Source: Arabidopsis thaliana
Taxonomy: Eukaryota > Streptophyta > Magnoliopsida > Brassicales > Brassicaceae
Length of the DNA: 64,000 nucleotides
Direction: 5' to 3'
Assembly: GCF_000001735.4 (NCBI RefSeq)
Contig: NC_003074.8
Location: forward strand, 1,240,101-1,304,100
Part shown: in pieces, positions 10,662 through 21,916 of the stretch
Numbering within the stretch: position 1 is the first letter of the stretch
How the letters are laid out: every line of letters begins with the position of its first letter
The notes under the pieces: model-generated
What the model saw: only the letters and a program-made list of their open reading frames with translations
Told to the model about the DNA's origin: nothing
Databases searched by the model: none
Program-made: the position numbers and the translations under genes

Positions 10662-13600
10662 TCAGTAACCGTAGCCTGAGCTGTAATCCGTAGCGTATCC
10701 TCCAGGCGGGTTTGTTGGAGCCGCTGCGTAAACTGAGCCGTGTGTTGCGTATGGGTTATAGCCTTGCTGCTCTGGTGCTACAGTTTGAGGCTGTGCTGGT
10801 GCCGGCGCTCCAGCTTCAGCCATGAAGTTCTGTCATAAAACACAATCAACAGTCAGATTTCATCATAAAAAAACACTAGCTTCTGCCTCGGTTTTGAGGG
10901 TTTAAAGGTTACAATGGTTAAGAAATCTGGTGTGAGAATATAGGGGTACCTGAATAAGCTGCACGGCAGTTTGGACTTGTGAGCCAGTTCCGCTAACCTC
11001 AACAGTCATTTCACCAGGTACTCCCCTGGTCTCCTGAATAGTTACTGTTGCTCCACTAAGACGTCTAGTGTAGCTTATGTTTGAACCCGACGTCCCAATT
11101 ACAGCATCAGCATAAGACAGTGGAATCTGCATTTGCTGCGTAACTTGCTGCAAAACAAACAAATCCCCACACCACTCAGATTTTCATTGATTTACTTTAC
11201 ATACATAAATTGCAGTAGATTGAACAGTCAACTTCATAACATGTTGCAGAGATTGGCGGAATACCTGAGCGACCATTGGTGGGGCTGATGATACGTGCAC
11301 ATTCATAGGAGGCTCTCTACCATATGCAGATATACCTTGATGAGGCTGTTTCTCCATTGGAGGTTGACGCATCTCAGGAGGAGGATAGTAACTATCATGT
11401 CTAGGAGGTGGTTGCATATATGGAGGTGGGTTGTGACCATAGCCTCCTCCACCAACACTTGGGGCATGACCTTGAGGAGGACCCCATGACTGGTGTGGTG
11501 GTGGCATATGGTCCATTTGGCGAGTTGGCTTTTGCATCTGTTTAAAACGCAGAGTAAAGAAAAACGTTAATAGAGACAAATGAGAAACATTTTTAAACAT
11601 ACAACGGAACAAAAGATAACCTGATTTTCAAAGAATGGGATGATGCTACGATCAACCAAGAACTTTCTGAGATGTGACGCAATCAGCTCCAAGGCTCTAT
11701 GAACACTTGTTGGTTCCCCCACAACTTCAACAACCCTATCGTCTTGAAGAGCAAAAACAGGTAAATCCTCTGCAAAACTCCACCATAACAAATTTCAGTT
11801 AGAACTACCAATGGATAAGGAATAAACGAAACAAACACCAAAACAAAGTTGAAGTTATTTCAGAATCTAAGCCAATCTGAACATTTGATGTTGAATGGTT
11901 CAGCAAATCTTGCAGATGAAGATAACATAGAAACTTATAGTGGCCTTTATCTCTACAAATATGGGGAAAATAGGGAATAGTCCATAGCACAACTGAAACC
12001 AAAAACACAAAGCAAGAAAGAATTTTTTCAGCATGTAAATTGTGAAGAGAAGGAACCTGATCCAAGAACTCTGACTATACAAGCGGATGCTTCTTGAATA
12101 GCTTTAACTGTTCCTCCCTGTTTTCCAATCAAACTTCCAGCCTGAGATGCTGGGACTAGTAATCTTGTTGACACCTTTGAAGGCGGAGGGGCTTGAGAAG
12201 CTTCACCATCCAAACCATCAACTATCCGCATGTGGACTCTAAGAAGGCCATCCATAGAAGGTGGTAGAGATGATTCGGGCTCTTCTTTACCAGAAACCAT
12301 AACCTGCGACAAAGAGGAAACAAGTAGAGAACATTACCAAATGACTAAAGCATTTCACAAACAGCGATCTTAGGATCTATACCAATTATTATTTTGGTGC
12401 CATATTTCTCAAATCATAAAGAAAATTCCAAAGAGGTACAGACTTAAATGCACTTTGACCAGTTAGATGTTTATTTCCTGTTATAATCTTCATTTAAAGT
12501 TTTTACCCATGGTGATTAGGTTATCGCCTTTTAAGATGCCATAGCAGCCATTACCAACCTTCTAGACTTAAAAAACCTCTTCATAGAATCTTTTTCATGC
12601 AAACATAAAATTTCTCTTTACTTAATTGTTGCCTAAACCATAATCTCATCGTCCACATATTGTTACATCCGGTTAAGCAGGTCCTTGCATGCTACAGAAA
12701 GTCTGCAGCAAGACATCAATCATCCAGGTACTGAAGTTACCAGAAAGAATGCAGAGCTTCATGGAACTGAGGTTTATACAAGAAGAATCTTGCCTATTCG
12801 ATAAACTTATCAGCACTGTGTATGTAGTGCTCAAGGCTGAATCCTTGCCATCTGGCTTTGGTTCTTCATATTTGAGACCTTACCGATGATTGTTGCCATA
12901 AAACTTGCAAGATAAAACCTGCACAGATTCATGGTGGTCACAGCAATAAAGGGGAACCCTACTCACATCTTATCAACTTCGCCGATTAACTTCCTCCTTT
13001 CACTTGAAGGAAATGATAAGCAGGCCTGCTGGTTACTATATTCCATATAGGTATAATTACTAACTAAGATGGTTTCGCTTGATGCACTATACATTCGTCA
13101 ACACGTTTTTTAGCAGCTCAGGATCATATCACTCAGCCCCATTAAAACACTTTTTCTGACAAAGTTCATAACTTTTTTGAGTTAAAAGGGATGTTCAGTT
13201 TCCTCCTATCCGTTTACTTATATATTTATTAACGTCAAGGGGAGAATATGAAAAGGGTTGCCTCTTAACTAAAATTTCATGGCTTTTTAACATTTTTAAC
13301 AAAAGCTAGTGCCTGAAAACTTTAGATCAGTGACTTATACAGCCAAAAAGTGTATGTATTCTACTATATTAGTTTTCTTATCACTAGGATTTTAGTTTTA
13401 GTTCAAGAGCATTATATGACTACTAGCTGCAACTCATATAACATGAAAGGGAAAAAAGGATTTAGAGACTCACAGCTCTTTCTGTTGTGCCTGGAGGACC
13501 ATCGAGAATCTTTATTCGAGCCCTTGTCTCCTCAACTATTTTCTTAATGACATCACCTTTGCGACCAATGATGCTACCCACTTTCTGTGCAGGAACCAGC

Positions 13601-14172
13601 ATACGGAATACCGTCTCTCCGGGCCATCCCGGCCACCTCTTCTCCTCACCTCCAACTGTCGCATCTTCTTCAGGCTCTGATTTCTGTAGAGACTCAAGAT
13701 GCTCAGGAATTCCTTCCTCATCTTCTACTTTATCTTGCACTTCATCACCATTGTGATCTTGTACATCACCTTGCGCCTGATACTGAGCCTGATCATGAGC
13801 CTCGTCTTGTAACTGAAACTGCTCCTGATTTTGTGGCTGATATTGTAGGTCATCTTGCGAATGATCTTGGACATCTTCATTAGCCTGGTCCTGCAACTGG
13901 TATTGATGATACTCTAACTGATCATCAACCTCGTACTGCTGAGGTTCAAGAGTCTGATCTGGTACCTCGTACTGCTGTGGTTCAAGAGTCGGATCTGGTA
14001 CCTCGTACTGCTGAGGTTCAAGAATCGGATCTTCAACCTCGTATGGTTGGTGAACAAGGGTCTCATCATGAACCTGGTACGGTAACCCATTATGCAACTC
14101 ATCTGACCCTTGATCTGGTACCTGATCTCCATTGTGTGCAACGAAATTTTGCTGATCTTCAGCTTCAGCCAT
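10662..14172 (-). CDS. FLK: FLK (FLOWERING LOCUS KH DOMAIN), triple-KH RNA-binding protein
   Basis: Nuclear RNA-binding protein of the autonomous flowering pathway, which lowers FLC expression. Six coding exons in gene order: 13474-14172, 12057-12303, 11621-11769, 11265-11537, 10950-11147, 10662-10829, giving 577 residues. Three KH domains are visible by their GxxG loops: IIGRKGD near 201-207, LIGKQGG near 291-297 and VIGTSGS in the last quarter (about 457-525). The N-terminal 180 residues are acidic and Gln-rich, including a 12-residue repeat (about 44-91). A Pro/Gly/Met-rich linker separates KH2 and KH3. The tail ends in Tyr/Gly repeats. The first coding intron is long (1.17 kb). A leader intron is likely between 14173 and about 14780. 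Confidence 0.96.
13895..14046 (-). repeat. 36-bp in-frame tandem repeat in FLK exon 1
   Basis: About four units with a 12-codon period encode variants of QYEVPDxTLEPQ. The central units are nearly identical at DNA level (shared core tacctcgtactgctg on the + strand) and the outer units have diverged. The repeat precedes the KH domains and lies in a disordered acidic segment. Confidence 0.85.
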
Positions 14173-15559
14173 GACTAGAGCGCTGACATAAATTCAGAGT
14201 CCAGATAACACACATTAGTCCCGTTATACATATACAAACAGTTAAAGTTTCATTGAAGATTTCACTTCCTTCAACAAGTTATTGTTATAAAGCATGTGTT
14301 AGAAAGAAATATAACGCCTAGAATTAAAACATTTGCATCTATAAAGTAACAGCTTCGCCAATAATATGCTCAAAATTCAAAATCTAACAAATTATTCTAG
14401 GTCACCTAATAGCTGCTTCATATAAGAGGTATCAACTTAGCCTAAGCTTATTCTGCAGAAAATAGCATCTATAAACTAGAGGCAGTTAGTAAAGAAAAAT
14501 ATAAGCTTAATGAAACACGAAAATATCGTTTTCGGACTAGTGAAAACCCTAAATTAACACAGCGAACATATAGACCCCAGCGAGGAACCCTAGAATTGAC
14601 AATGAAAAAGAAAGAACTATAGCCCCAAAAGCTTAAACTTAGGATTAAAGATAACCCAGTGAAATTACGTGGTATCAGTGGAAACTTTAACAATATTAGA
14701 GTGATAAACGGAAACTTGATTCGAAGAAGTTCGGCGGAGAAAGAGAGAGATTCCGGTAACAATGGAGGCGGGTGAAAATTATCTTAAAGTTGAGATCGAC
14801 AACTAGTGAACTTTTCTTTTATTAACACTTTAGTCCTTCTAATTTTAACAGCTTCTAGTTTTGTCAAATTGAGCTAGCCCGTATATTTATAATCCAAAGT
14901 CACATTCGTATGGGCCGTGATCTGCTTTAAGGCCTATCATAACTTTTTTTTTTAACATCTATTTTATTGATTTGGAAGTGGGATAGGTCATTGAACAAAC
15001 ATTTTTTTCTTATTAATTTATTTATTATTAGTTCAATTTATACCTGTTTTAATTTTCTTTTAACTTTGCTTTTTTTTAGGCTAACATTATACTATTCTCA
15101 TTAGACTTTACTATGTAAGCTTAGTTATTTCACAGAAATTGCATTGATTTTGCAGATAGTGGACACCTTATAGAAGATTTTGATATTATAGAGTCGTCAA
15201 ATAATAACTACAAAAATTTGGTGCTAAGGTTGCAACATTGTTTTGGTCTTCAGTTATTTAGCACAAATGGGAGTGCTTTCCACGAAACAAATTTTAATTT
15301 GAAAACTTCTTTTCTTTATTTTTGCCTTAAGGACAAAGACTAAAAAAGTTGAGAAAAATCAGAGAAAAATATTTATATCAATATTGTTCAAGATCCTAAA
15401 TGGAAGCAGAGAGTGAAGAATACTATTTGTTGCTAAACAAACAATTACTATCATATCTAGAGTATTATGTTCGATATGTCACAAACGAAACAAAAGCCAA
15501 CAAAACATAGTAAAAGAGAAATCAGTCCTTCTGCAGTAAATCTCTCAACCGGCTCCAAC
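14173..15559. other. FLK leader/promoter and tail of the Alba gene
   Basis: 14173 to about 14780 is the probable FLK leader, possibly with an intron; AAACCCTA telo-box-like motifs occur at about 14540 and 14585. A TGGGCC site-II element is at about 14909. The remaining 600 bases to the Alba stop codon are AT-rich with no gene visible. Confidence 0.4.
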
Positions 15560-16639
15560 CTAGACCTCGGTGGCAGCGGCAACTTCTTCTTGTGCTTCCA
15601 CGGAAGCTTCCGTCTCTGCACTGGCTTCCTCCTCCGGAGTCTTGCCGTTGGTCACAGGTGGCACCAAAGAGTCAAACTTGTCTGACTTGCCCAACACTAT
15701 CTCAATCTGCAACAATAACAAACCCAAAAGGAGATAAATAAAACTTCAAAAGGGTATAAGGAAGTAGTAAAAAAGAAACTCGCCTTTGCCTTCTGGACCA
15801 TCTTCCCTTTTGTCTCATCTTTCATTCCCACAGTCGATGTTAGCACCTCTGTAATTCAACACAGACCAGAGATGAAACAGTTTCTTCAATAGAACGAAAG
15901 GTTCAAAGATTGATGGTAAGAAGGGAGAGATCTGACTCACTCTTCTCTGTTGCAAGTCCATTGTTCTTCAAGATCTCAGAGATTGTTACCACAGTTGTGA
16001 TTGCTATACACACATTAATGATTATATACATATACACGCAAAAGATGAGAAACCGATCAAATAAAAAAGATAAAGGTAAAAGAAAGAGTCTATATACCCA
16101 TTCCAAGTGCAGAAAGCTCGACCTCGTTGTGTTGCTGAATGTACCTCTGCATCAAACAACGAAAAGATCCAATTACTCTCTAAGTAATACAATCAAACAC
16201 TTGGTGGACACAAAGTATCAAATAGATAAAGATCGATCCTGAATCAATACTACAAGTATCCAAAAACAGATCGGAAACAAAATCCAGGCGAATACTGATT
16301 GTTCGTTTCAAGATACTAAAACGATGTTTCGTTAACTGAATCTACAATCTTAAAATCAAGCGAATCTCGAACTCTAGTAAACAGAATCAGTCAAAATTGA
16401 GAAAAAGGAAGACTCGTTGATCTGAAAAACCGTAGATCCGGTGATGAATTTAGGTTTCCGATCATTACCTTGGCGAGATTAACGTAGAAGAACAATGGCT
16501 TCTTGGTGTTGGAAACTTGGATCCTGTTCTTCTTGTGAGTCTCAACAGTGGCGGTTGTTGTTGTTGTTGCAGGCGCGAGAACGATGTTCCTCTCCGATGG
16601 GATTGGTGCCGGAGCCGGTGTTGCTACTTCCATCGCCAT
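15560..16639 (-). CDS. ALBA3: Alba-type DNA/RNA-binding protein (DAN1/ALBA3)
   Basis: Small nucleic-acid-binding protein of the Alba superfamily; plant members bind RNA, DNA and R-loops in nucleus and cytoplasm. Five coding exons in gene order: 16469-16639, 16098-16146, 15941-16003, 15784-15848, 15560-15706, giving 164 residues. The Alba core runs from IQVSNTKKPLFFYVNLAK (conserved first strand and helix) through the ELSALGMAI segment and EILKNNGLA to the KMVQKAKIEIVLGKS strand. The tail is Glu/Ala-rich and probably unstructured. The start chosen is the ATG at 16639 (MAMEV); the ATG two codons later is equally plausible. Intron 4 has a GC donor (AAG/GCGAGT). The leader carries a CTT/CT microsatellite. 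Confidence 0.93.
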
Positions 16640-16684
16640 CTTTCTCCGATCGATCACTCTTCTTTCAGTCTCTCTGCGTAACTT

Positions 16685-16717
16685 TTCTTCTTCTTCTTCT
16701 TCTCTCTCTCTCTCTAG
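16685..16717 (-). repeat. CTT/CT microsatellite in Alba gene leader
   Basis: A pure CTT run passes into a CT run on the + strand (GAA/GA on the gene strand), about 50 bases upstream of the start codon. Such GA-rich leaders are common in plant housekeeping genes. Confidence 0.8.
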
Positions 16718-16841
16718 CGGGAAAAGTTCTTTGATCGCTTTGGGTTGTTGGTTACTCTCGGGGAATTAGAAAACCGTTACGACGCTTAACGGCATTTATA
16801 TAGCACTCGTTGCGCTTCTCGTAAGTCCTACTAAAACGTGA

Positions 16842-16847
16842 CACGTG
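16842..16847. promoter_or_regulatory. G-box (CACGTG) upstream of Alba gene
   Basis: The palindrome CACGTG within ACACGTGT lies about 200 bases upstream of the Alba start codon. It is the usual bZIP/bHLH site and resembles an ABRE. Two TGGGCCT site-II-like elements follow at about 16955 and 16987. Function is inferred from motif and position only. Confidence 0.45.
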
Positions 16848-16855
16848 TTCGTCTT

Positions 16856-19118
16856 CAAACGGTTCGTTGACCGAGTAAAGAGCGAATGACGGAGAGAGAC
16901 CACTATGCTTGTGAGGTATAAAAATTTAGTGGTTGAGCCTTTTGTAAATCTAAATGGGCCTGAGTTATTTTGTTTGCAACCTAAATGGGCCTAAGTTTCT
17001 TTTAAAAACCCATCTATATATTTCTTTTCAGCACCAAAACAATGTGAGAGGTAAACTGATTTTGGATCCCATTGATCATGTAAGTTAATAAAAAAATTTA
17101 AACCAAACTTTAATAATATAATTTTTTTGATATTATAATCCTGATTTATATAACTTTTAGATGTTGATATCATATAATAGTGTTATGGACAAAATTATGA
17201 TATATTGTAGAGAGAGATTTTAACTTCGTTTTCATTGTGTGTAGACTGTGTGGTATATTATAATATCCACAGACCACAATACATGAGACCAATCTCGTTG
17301 AAGGTGGTAGCCATTTTTCATAGGCAATATCTTTTTCTCTGGGACCATTTGTTGGACCAACCGACCGATTTGCCTTTTGTTTTCTTTGATTATCCTCGTT
17401 AAGAAATTTTGCCGCCAAAAAGGATAGATGAAGATTTTGTGATTTTTGAGTTGCGACGTGGGTCCTACGTTATTCCAAAAGCAACGTGGGTCCTACGTTA
17501 TTCAATTGAATACCATTGTTTTGTTCTCATTTCAATAACAAAAGTTGTATTCGGTCGGAATTGGACGTTTCTAGGCTACCAATTAGTATTATATGTTTTC
17601 ATCTAACTAAATTTTTGAAATTAAAAAAACAAATATAGAAGAAATTTCTTGTGTTTTTTTTTTTCTTTTTGTCAACGTATAAACTGTTTTACAATTGTAT
17701 GCTATTATACTTTCAAATTTTCTACGTAGTGTATATGTAGATGCGTTCACAAGCCAAACCATATTTCGAAAAATAATACTAGAACAAAGCTGCGAAAATT
17801 TAAACAAAGTAGCGAGGGAAAGTATATAAAATTACACTCTTGATGTTTAAACTCGTCATGAAGCATTTTTAAAGCTTATAGTTCTCTTTTACACTATACT
17901 CCATAAAGTGATATACGTACTCTACTACAGCCTTCAAGGTTAAAAATACTCAATAGGATTACGTATTTGGATAAAACTCAAAAAGCCTGTGACGGGTTAA
18001 ATACTGGTATCACGTTAGTCGAGAGGTGGTTATTAAATAGAAGTAACTTGTCACATTGGTGTATTTATGATTATTATTAAATGAGGTATTTTTCACATTC
18101 GTATCCGTCTTGTAACTTTAATGACCACGATGATTATTGATGAGTTTGAATTTCCTTCTAAGATACTGCTGCTTAACAAATGATTATTGTGATTTTTTTG
18201 ATACATTAAACTCAAAAACTAATTGGAAATTAATTGACACATTTCAAAATAAAACTAAGCAAGATTATATATAAGGTGAATCAATTTTTCAAATCCTGAT
18301 TTTTAAAATGAAGAAGAATCATGAGGTAGTAAAAGCGCCAATAAAATCCAAACAAAATTAAAGTAAACCGATTTGAAAAATAATATATTAAATTTGAAAA
18401 ATGCAAAGTCCCAATAAATAACCAACAGCTTAAACAAATCAAACACCATTCCAAAATAGTCACCGCCCAAAAAAAAAAAAAAAAAAAAAAATCCTTTTTT
18501 TCTCTTCTTGAGAGAGAGAAAGAGAGAGGGAGACAAGTTTGTTCTGGATAAAAAGACAATTCATTTCTATTTTAATTGTCTGCAAAATTCTCACGGGCCA
18601 TCGGAGAGAGGAGACAGAGGTGGTGCTGCACAAGAATCCTTCCTCCTATATCCTACAAGACTTGTAAGAAACAATTTTTGTTTTGCATTTTGGTTGAAAC
18701 ATTTATCTTCTGTTTTTTGGGTACCTGCTCTTCCTTAAATCCTTGTTCTATCTGTAAAAATTGCTCTCAAAGTTTTCAAATTTATTCGTTATTCTTACTA
18801 TTTATTGCCCATCTGGATTTTTAAATTTTGAAAATTTGACTCTTTCTTCATTTGGTTGTTTATGCGTGTTGGTTTCACTTTTGAATTGTTCTTCTTTGGC
18901 CCTTTCTACAGATTCAAGAATGTTTCTAACTTTGAACCAATCTCTGTTCATTACGTTCCAATTTTGAAATGTCAGATGAAAAAAGAGTTGTGAACTTTTA
19001 GAAGATTATATTTTGTTATCGCTAGGGTATAGAGAAAGCTGAGATTTTACAAATTGAAATGGGTCTTTGAGAATCTGTGTAATAGAGAATCTGTTTGTTT
19101 TGTCTTTGGTTGGTGGAT
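16856..19118. other. Long intergenic region, Alba gene / WDL1
   Basis: About 1.7 kb of AT-rich promoter DNA followed by the WDL1 leader (from about 18560). It contains a 20-bp direct repeat at 17456/17484, a 23-base A tract at 18469-18491 and a GA-rich stretch at 18511-18533 that ends close to the presumed WDL1 transcription start. The open frames in here are short and compositionally random, so no gene is called. Confidence 0.45.
17456..17503. repeat. Perfect 20-bp direct repeat containing GTGGGTCC
   Basis: Two identical 20-bp copies at 17456-17475 and 17484-17503, offset by 28 bases. Each contains GTGGGTCC, which fits the GTGGGNCC consensus of class I TCP sites, and an ACGT core at each end. 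Confidence 0.85.
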
Positions 19119-20552
19119 ATGTCCAGTGGAATGGGAAGAGAAGTTGTTGAGGTGCTTATGGACCGAAACGCCGACGTTTCAAGCGCTAGAGTTCATGTTG
19201 CTCCTAAGATAGCTGCAGAGGAGACTGATGAGGAATTTGAAGTCAAAGAATGCACAGAGGAGAAGTCTCTTTCTGAGAATGCACCAAATGTTGGATCTGC
19301 TGAGAGAGTTGGAGCTCAGAAATCACCTAAAACCCGTAATGGAAATGCTAAAGTTTCAAAGGTAAAACTAATTCATAAGATCTTGGTTTTGAGAATAACG
19401 CTTTGTAGATGGTATATGATTGAGGCCTAAATCCGATTTTGACCCGTTTCTTAATGTTTTTTTTAGCAGCAGGATGCTCCTCTTCTCGCGGTGAGGAAGC
19501 CATTGCAACCCGAGAACAAGAAGCATATTGATGACGAAGATAATTGCTCCATTGCTTCTTCGTATCCTTTTCCCATCTCTATCATTTTATACTTGATACT
19601 TATGTATGGATGTTTATGTACACGATGCTTAACAGAATCGATATTGTTTCCTTAACGTTATTTACCACAGCGTTGCAACTTCCATGAGGATGGGTAAGTC
19701 TGGATTGACTTATGGAAGTGCTCCAACGTTTAGGAGTGCTCAACGTGCTGAGAAACGCAAGGAGGTAAGTACATATTCTATCTTTCTGCTTCCACATCTC
19801 AGTTATAGATCACATAAGCTCTTTAAAGCCAACAAAAACTCATAATCAGAAACATAATCTGCATTAAACGTGTAGAATTCACTCTGTTCTGTATACTGAT
19901 TGGAATTTATTTTGTGGGGTCTGCTTGGCTCAGTATTACCAAAAGCTCGAGGAGAAAAACCAAGCGCTTGAAGCTGAGAGGAACGAGCTTGAACAGAGGC
20001 AAAAGGTAAAGTACACATTTCCGGTAGATGCAGTTTTTTTACCTGATTCTAGATTGGTTGTGAAACCTCATAGATTTAAATGGTTTGCAGGATGAACAAG
20101 AAGCAGCCTTGAAGCAACTTAGAAAGAATCTCAAGTTCAAGGCTAAACCCGTCCCCAACTTCTACTACGAGGCACCTCCTGCGAAACCTGAGCTCAAGAA
20201 GGTATCCTTCGAACCAAAACTTTATCTTTGTTCAGAGCTCAGCATTGTTCTACTTATGTGCCAAAGTAACTTATGTTATGTTTCTTTCTAGCTTCCTTTG
20301 ACACGTCCCAAGTCGCCAAAACTGATCCTTTCTCGGAGAAAAAGCTTCAGCGACGCAGTCAGCTCGTCTTCCCGTGAAGAGATTCTGAAGACAGTCTCTA
20401 ACCGGAACCGACACAGCACTGGAACAGTTCAGAACAAAGACGATGATCACAGGAACAAGAACACCAATGCTGCGCACGACAGCCCTCGTGTCAGATCAGG
20501 CAAAGGTAAATCCGGATTGAAACCAGTGAACGAGTCCTCAGAAGAAGCTTGA
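19119..20552 (+). CDS. WDL1: WVD2-like 1 (WDL1), TPX2-family microtubule-associated protein
   Basis: Plant microtubule-bundling protein that influences anisotropic cell growth and organ twisting. Six coding exons: 19119-19361, 19473-19561, 19671-19764, 19934-20005, 20091-20201, 20292-20552, giving about 289 residues. The diagnostic TPX2 C-terminal (KLEEK) domain starts around [20 protein letters not shown] and contains YYQKLEEK at about 143-150, then [20 protein letters not shown]- and C-terminal parts are charged and low complexity. The first ATG gives MSSGMGRE; the ATG at 19131 (MGREVVEV) matches other family members better and may be the real start. Exon 2 has three adjacent CAG-type acceptors, so 0-2 extra Gln residues are possible. 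Confidence 0.93.
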
Positions 20553-20961
20553 AATTTCAAAAGATGATGCTTTGTTGGTCTAACTTGATCTTGCCGGAGA
20601 AAATGTAAAATCAAAGACTCTTTGTTTTTCGGTTATTTCCGGTATACGTTTGGTTCACTATGTAACTGTCTTTTTTCGATTTTAAGTTTTAACATGAAAA
20701 ACTTTATGTTGATTGTTGAACAACTCCTCCTAATGTTGAAATTTGTAAATCTGAATGCTGTTGGATTTAAATTTAGCAGCTAAGGTTATTTTCAGAAATA
20801 ATCTCTAATCGAATTATTTACGGACTGAAACCGGCATCAAACATTTATCCTAAACCGAAATAGTCCTAACAAACTTCTGATAAAATCCAGAGAGCAAACC
20901 AGTGGAAAGCAAAACCGGCATCAAACATTTAACCTAAACCGGTAAATCAAATATAGAAGCT
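20553..20961. other. Tail-to-tail region, WDL1 / glycine-rich protein
   Basis: Converging 3' UTRs. It contains a direct repeat: the same 20 bases (aaaccggcatcaaacattta) at 20828-20847 and 20912-20931, with the flanking cctaaaccg also repeated. No coding capacity seen. Confidence 0.6.
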
Positions 20962-21441
20962 TTAAAAAACCAAACCTAAACCGGCTAAAATCGATAGACC
21001 TAACCAACCACTAGCAGTTTCCCGGCCGCCGCTTGAATGATGACCACTGCGGTGCGTTCCACCGCCATAAATCGGAATCGGACGTAATCCTCCTCCTCTG
21101 CTAGAACTCCCTCCTCCGCCTCTGCTAGAACTTCCTCCACCGCCTCTGCTAGAACTCCCTCCTCCGCCGAAACTGCGTCCCCCTCCGCCGAAACCGCCTC
21201 CACCTCTGCCTCCTCCTCCGCCGCCTTTCTTAACAACGACTGTTAATTTCGGTAAATTGGCTTCGATTACGTCACCGTCTGGCTTCAATTCTACTTCTTG
21301 AAACGGGAGATCATCATGGTTTGGATCAACGAAGGCTAAACTTGTTGAAGATCGCGAGACCGCGTGAGCAAAGTGGTGTTGCAGTTGCAGGTGGAGACAG
21401 AGAAGAAGGAATAAAAACAAAGATGCTTTCTTCAAATCCAT
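20962..21441 (-). CDS. Secreted glycine-rich protein
   Basis: A 159-residue single-exon protein. It has a clear signal peptide (about 1-27, hydrophobic core LFLFLLLCL, likely cleavage after AHA). A 45-residue acidic segment follows, then a KKGGGGGG-type Gly-rich region with three near-perfect SSSRGGGG repeats. A His/Ser segment and a short hydrophobic C-terminus (WLGLSILAGLGLVF) end the protein. Glycine-rich proteins with signal peptides are generally cell-wall or surface proteins; no specific function is known to me. The hydrophobic tail could be a weak GPI-anchor signal. A TATAAAT box lies at 21485-21491 on the gene strand, about 45 bases before the start codon. Confidence 0.88.
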   Translation of the reverse strand: MDLKKASLFLFLLLCLHLQLQHHFAHAVSRSSTSLAFVDPNHDDLPFQEVELKPDGDVIEANLPKLTVVVKKGGGGGGRGGGGFGGGGRSFGGGGSSSRGGGGSSSRGGGGSSSRGGGLRPIPIYGGGTHRSGHHSSGGRETASGWLGLSILAGLGLVF

Positions 21442-21916
21442 AATTCGTTTCGTTTCGTTTCTTTCTTTTTCTGTGTGACTTACAATTTATACACCGAATT
21501 GTTTATAACCGCGTGACTATATGACTATTCTAATTTGAATATCTGAACGCGTATTTTAATATATCCGACTAATTACAAAATATATCATGTTTAGATAACT
21601 ATTACTATCTGAGACCCATTTTCCTGTCGGCTTCTGAGAAATATCAAAGATGGATTTGTATACGTATATACCAATTTTCCATAAACAATGCTACAGGTTT
21701 CGTTAAAGAAACGAAATGTTATCAATCATGCATGATTTCATACTTTTGATTATCATATAGTTTTGTTATGAAAATCTTTAGTAGATTAAGGAAATAGAAT
21801 TTAAAAAAAAAAAGAGAGGGTAAAACAGTAATTTTGTGTTCCGAAAGTTTAAAAGATAACAGATAATCCGCTCACACTCGAGCAAATTTATCGGAGCCTC
21901 CCTCCAAAATTCAACA
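21442..21916. other. Divergent promoter, glycine-rich protein / FAD oxidoreductase
   Basis: A 475-base AT-rich region that drives two divergent genes. It has the TATAAAT box for the glycine-rich gene near 21488 and an A tract at about 21800. No other feature seen. Confidence 0.5.

Noticed and set aside
12689-12889. 66-codon open frame in the long first intron of FLK
   Set aside because: No similarity or initiation context, and it lies fully inside the intron between two certain exons. Intron length alone is not evidence for a nested gene.
17170-17807. Three adjacent short open frames between the Alba gene and WDL1
   Set aside because: Alternating strands, AT-driven composition, no domains.
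21000-21236. Ala/Glu/Val-rich frame on the same strand as the glycine-rich gene
   Set aside because: Alternate-frame reading of the GGN repeats; the glycine-rich frame has the signal peptide and proper start.
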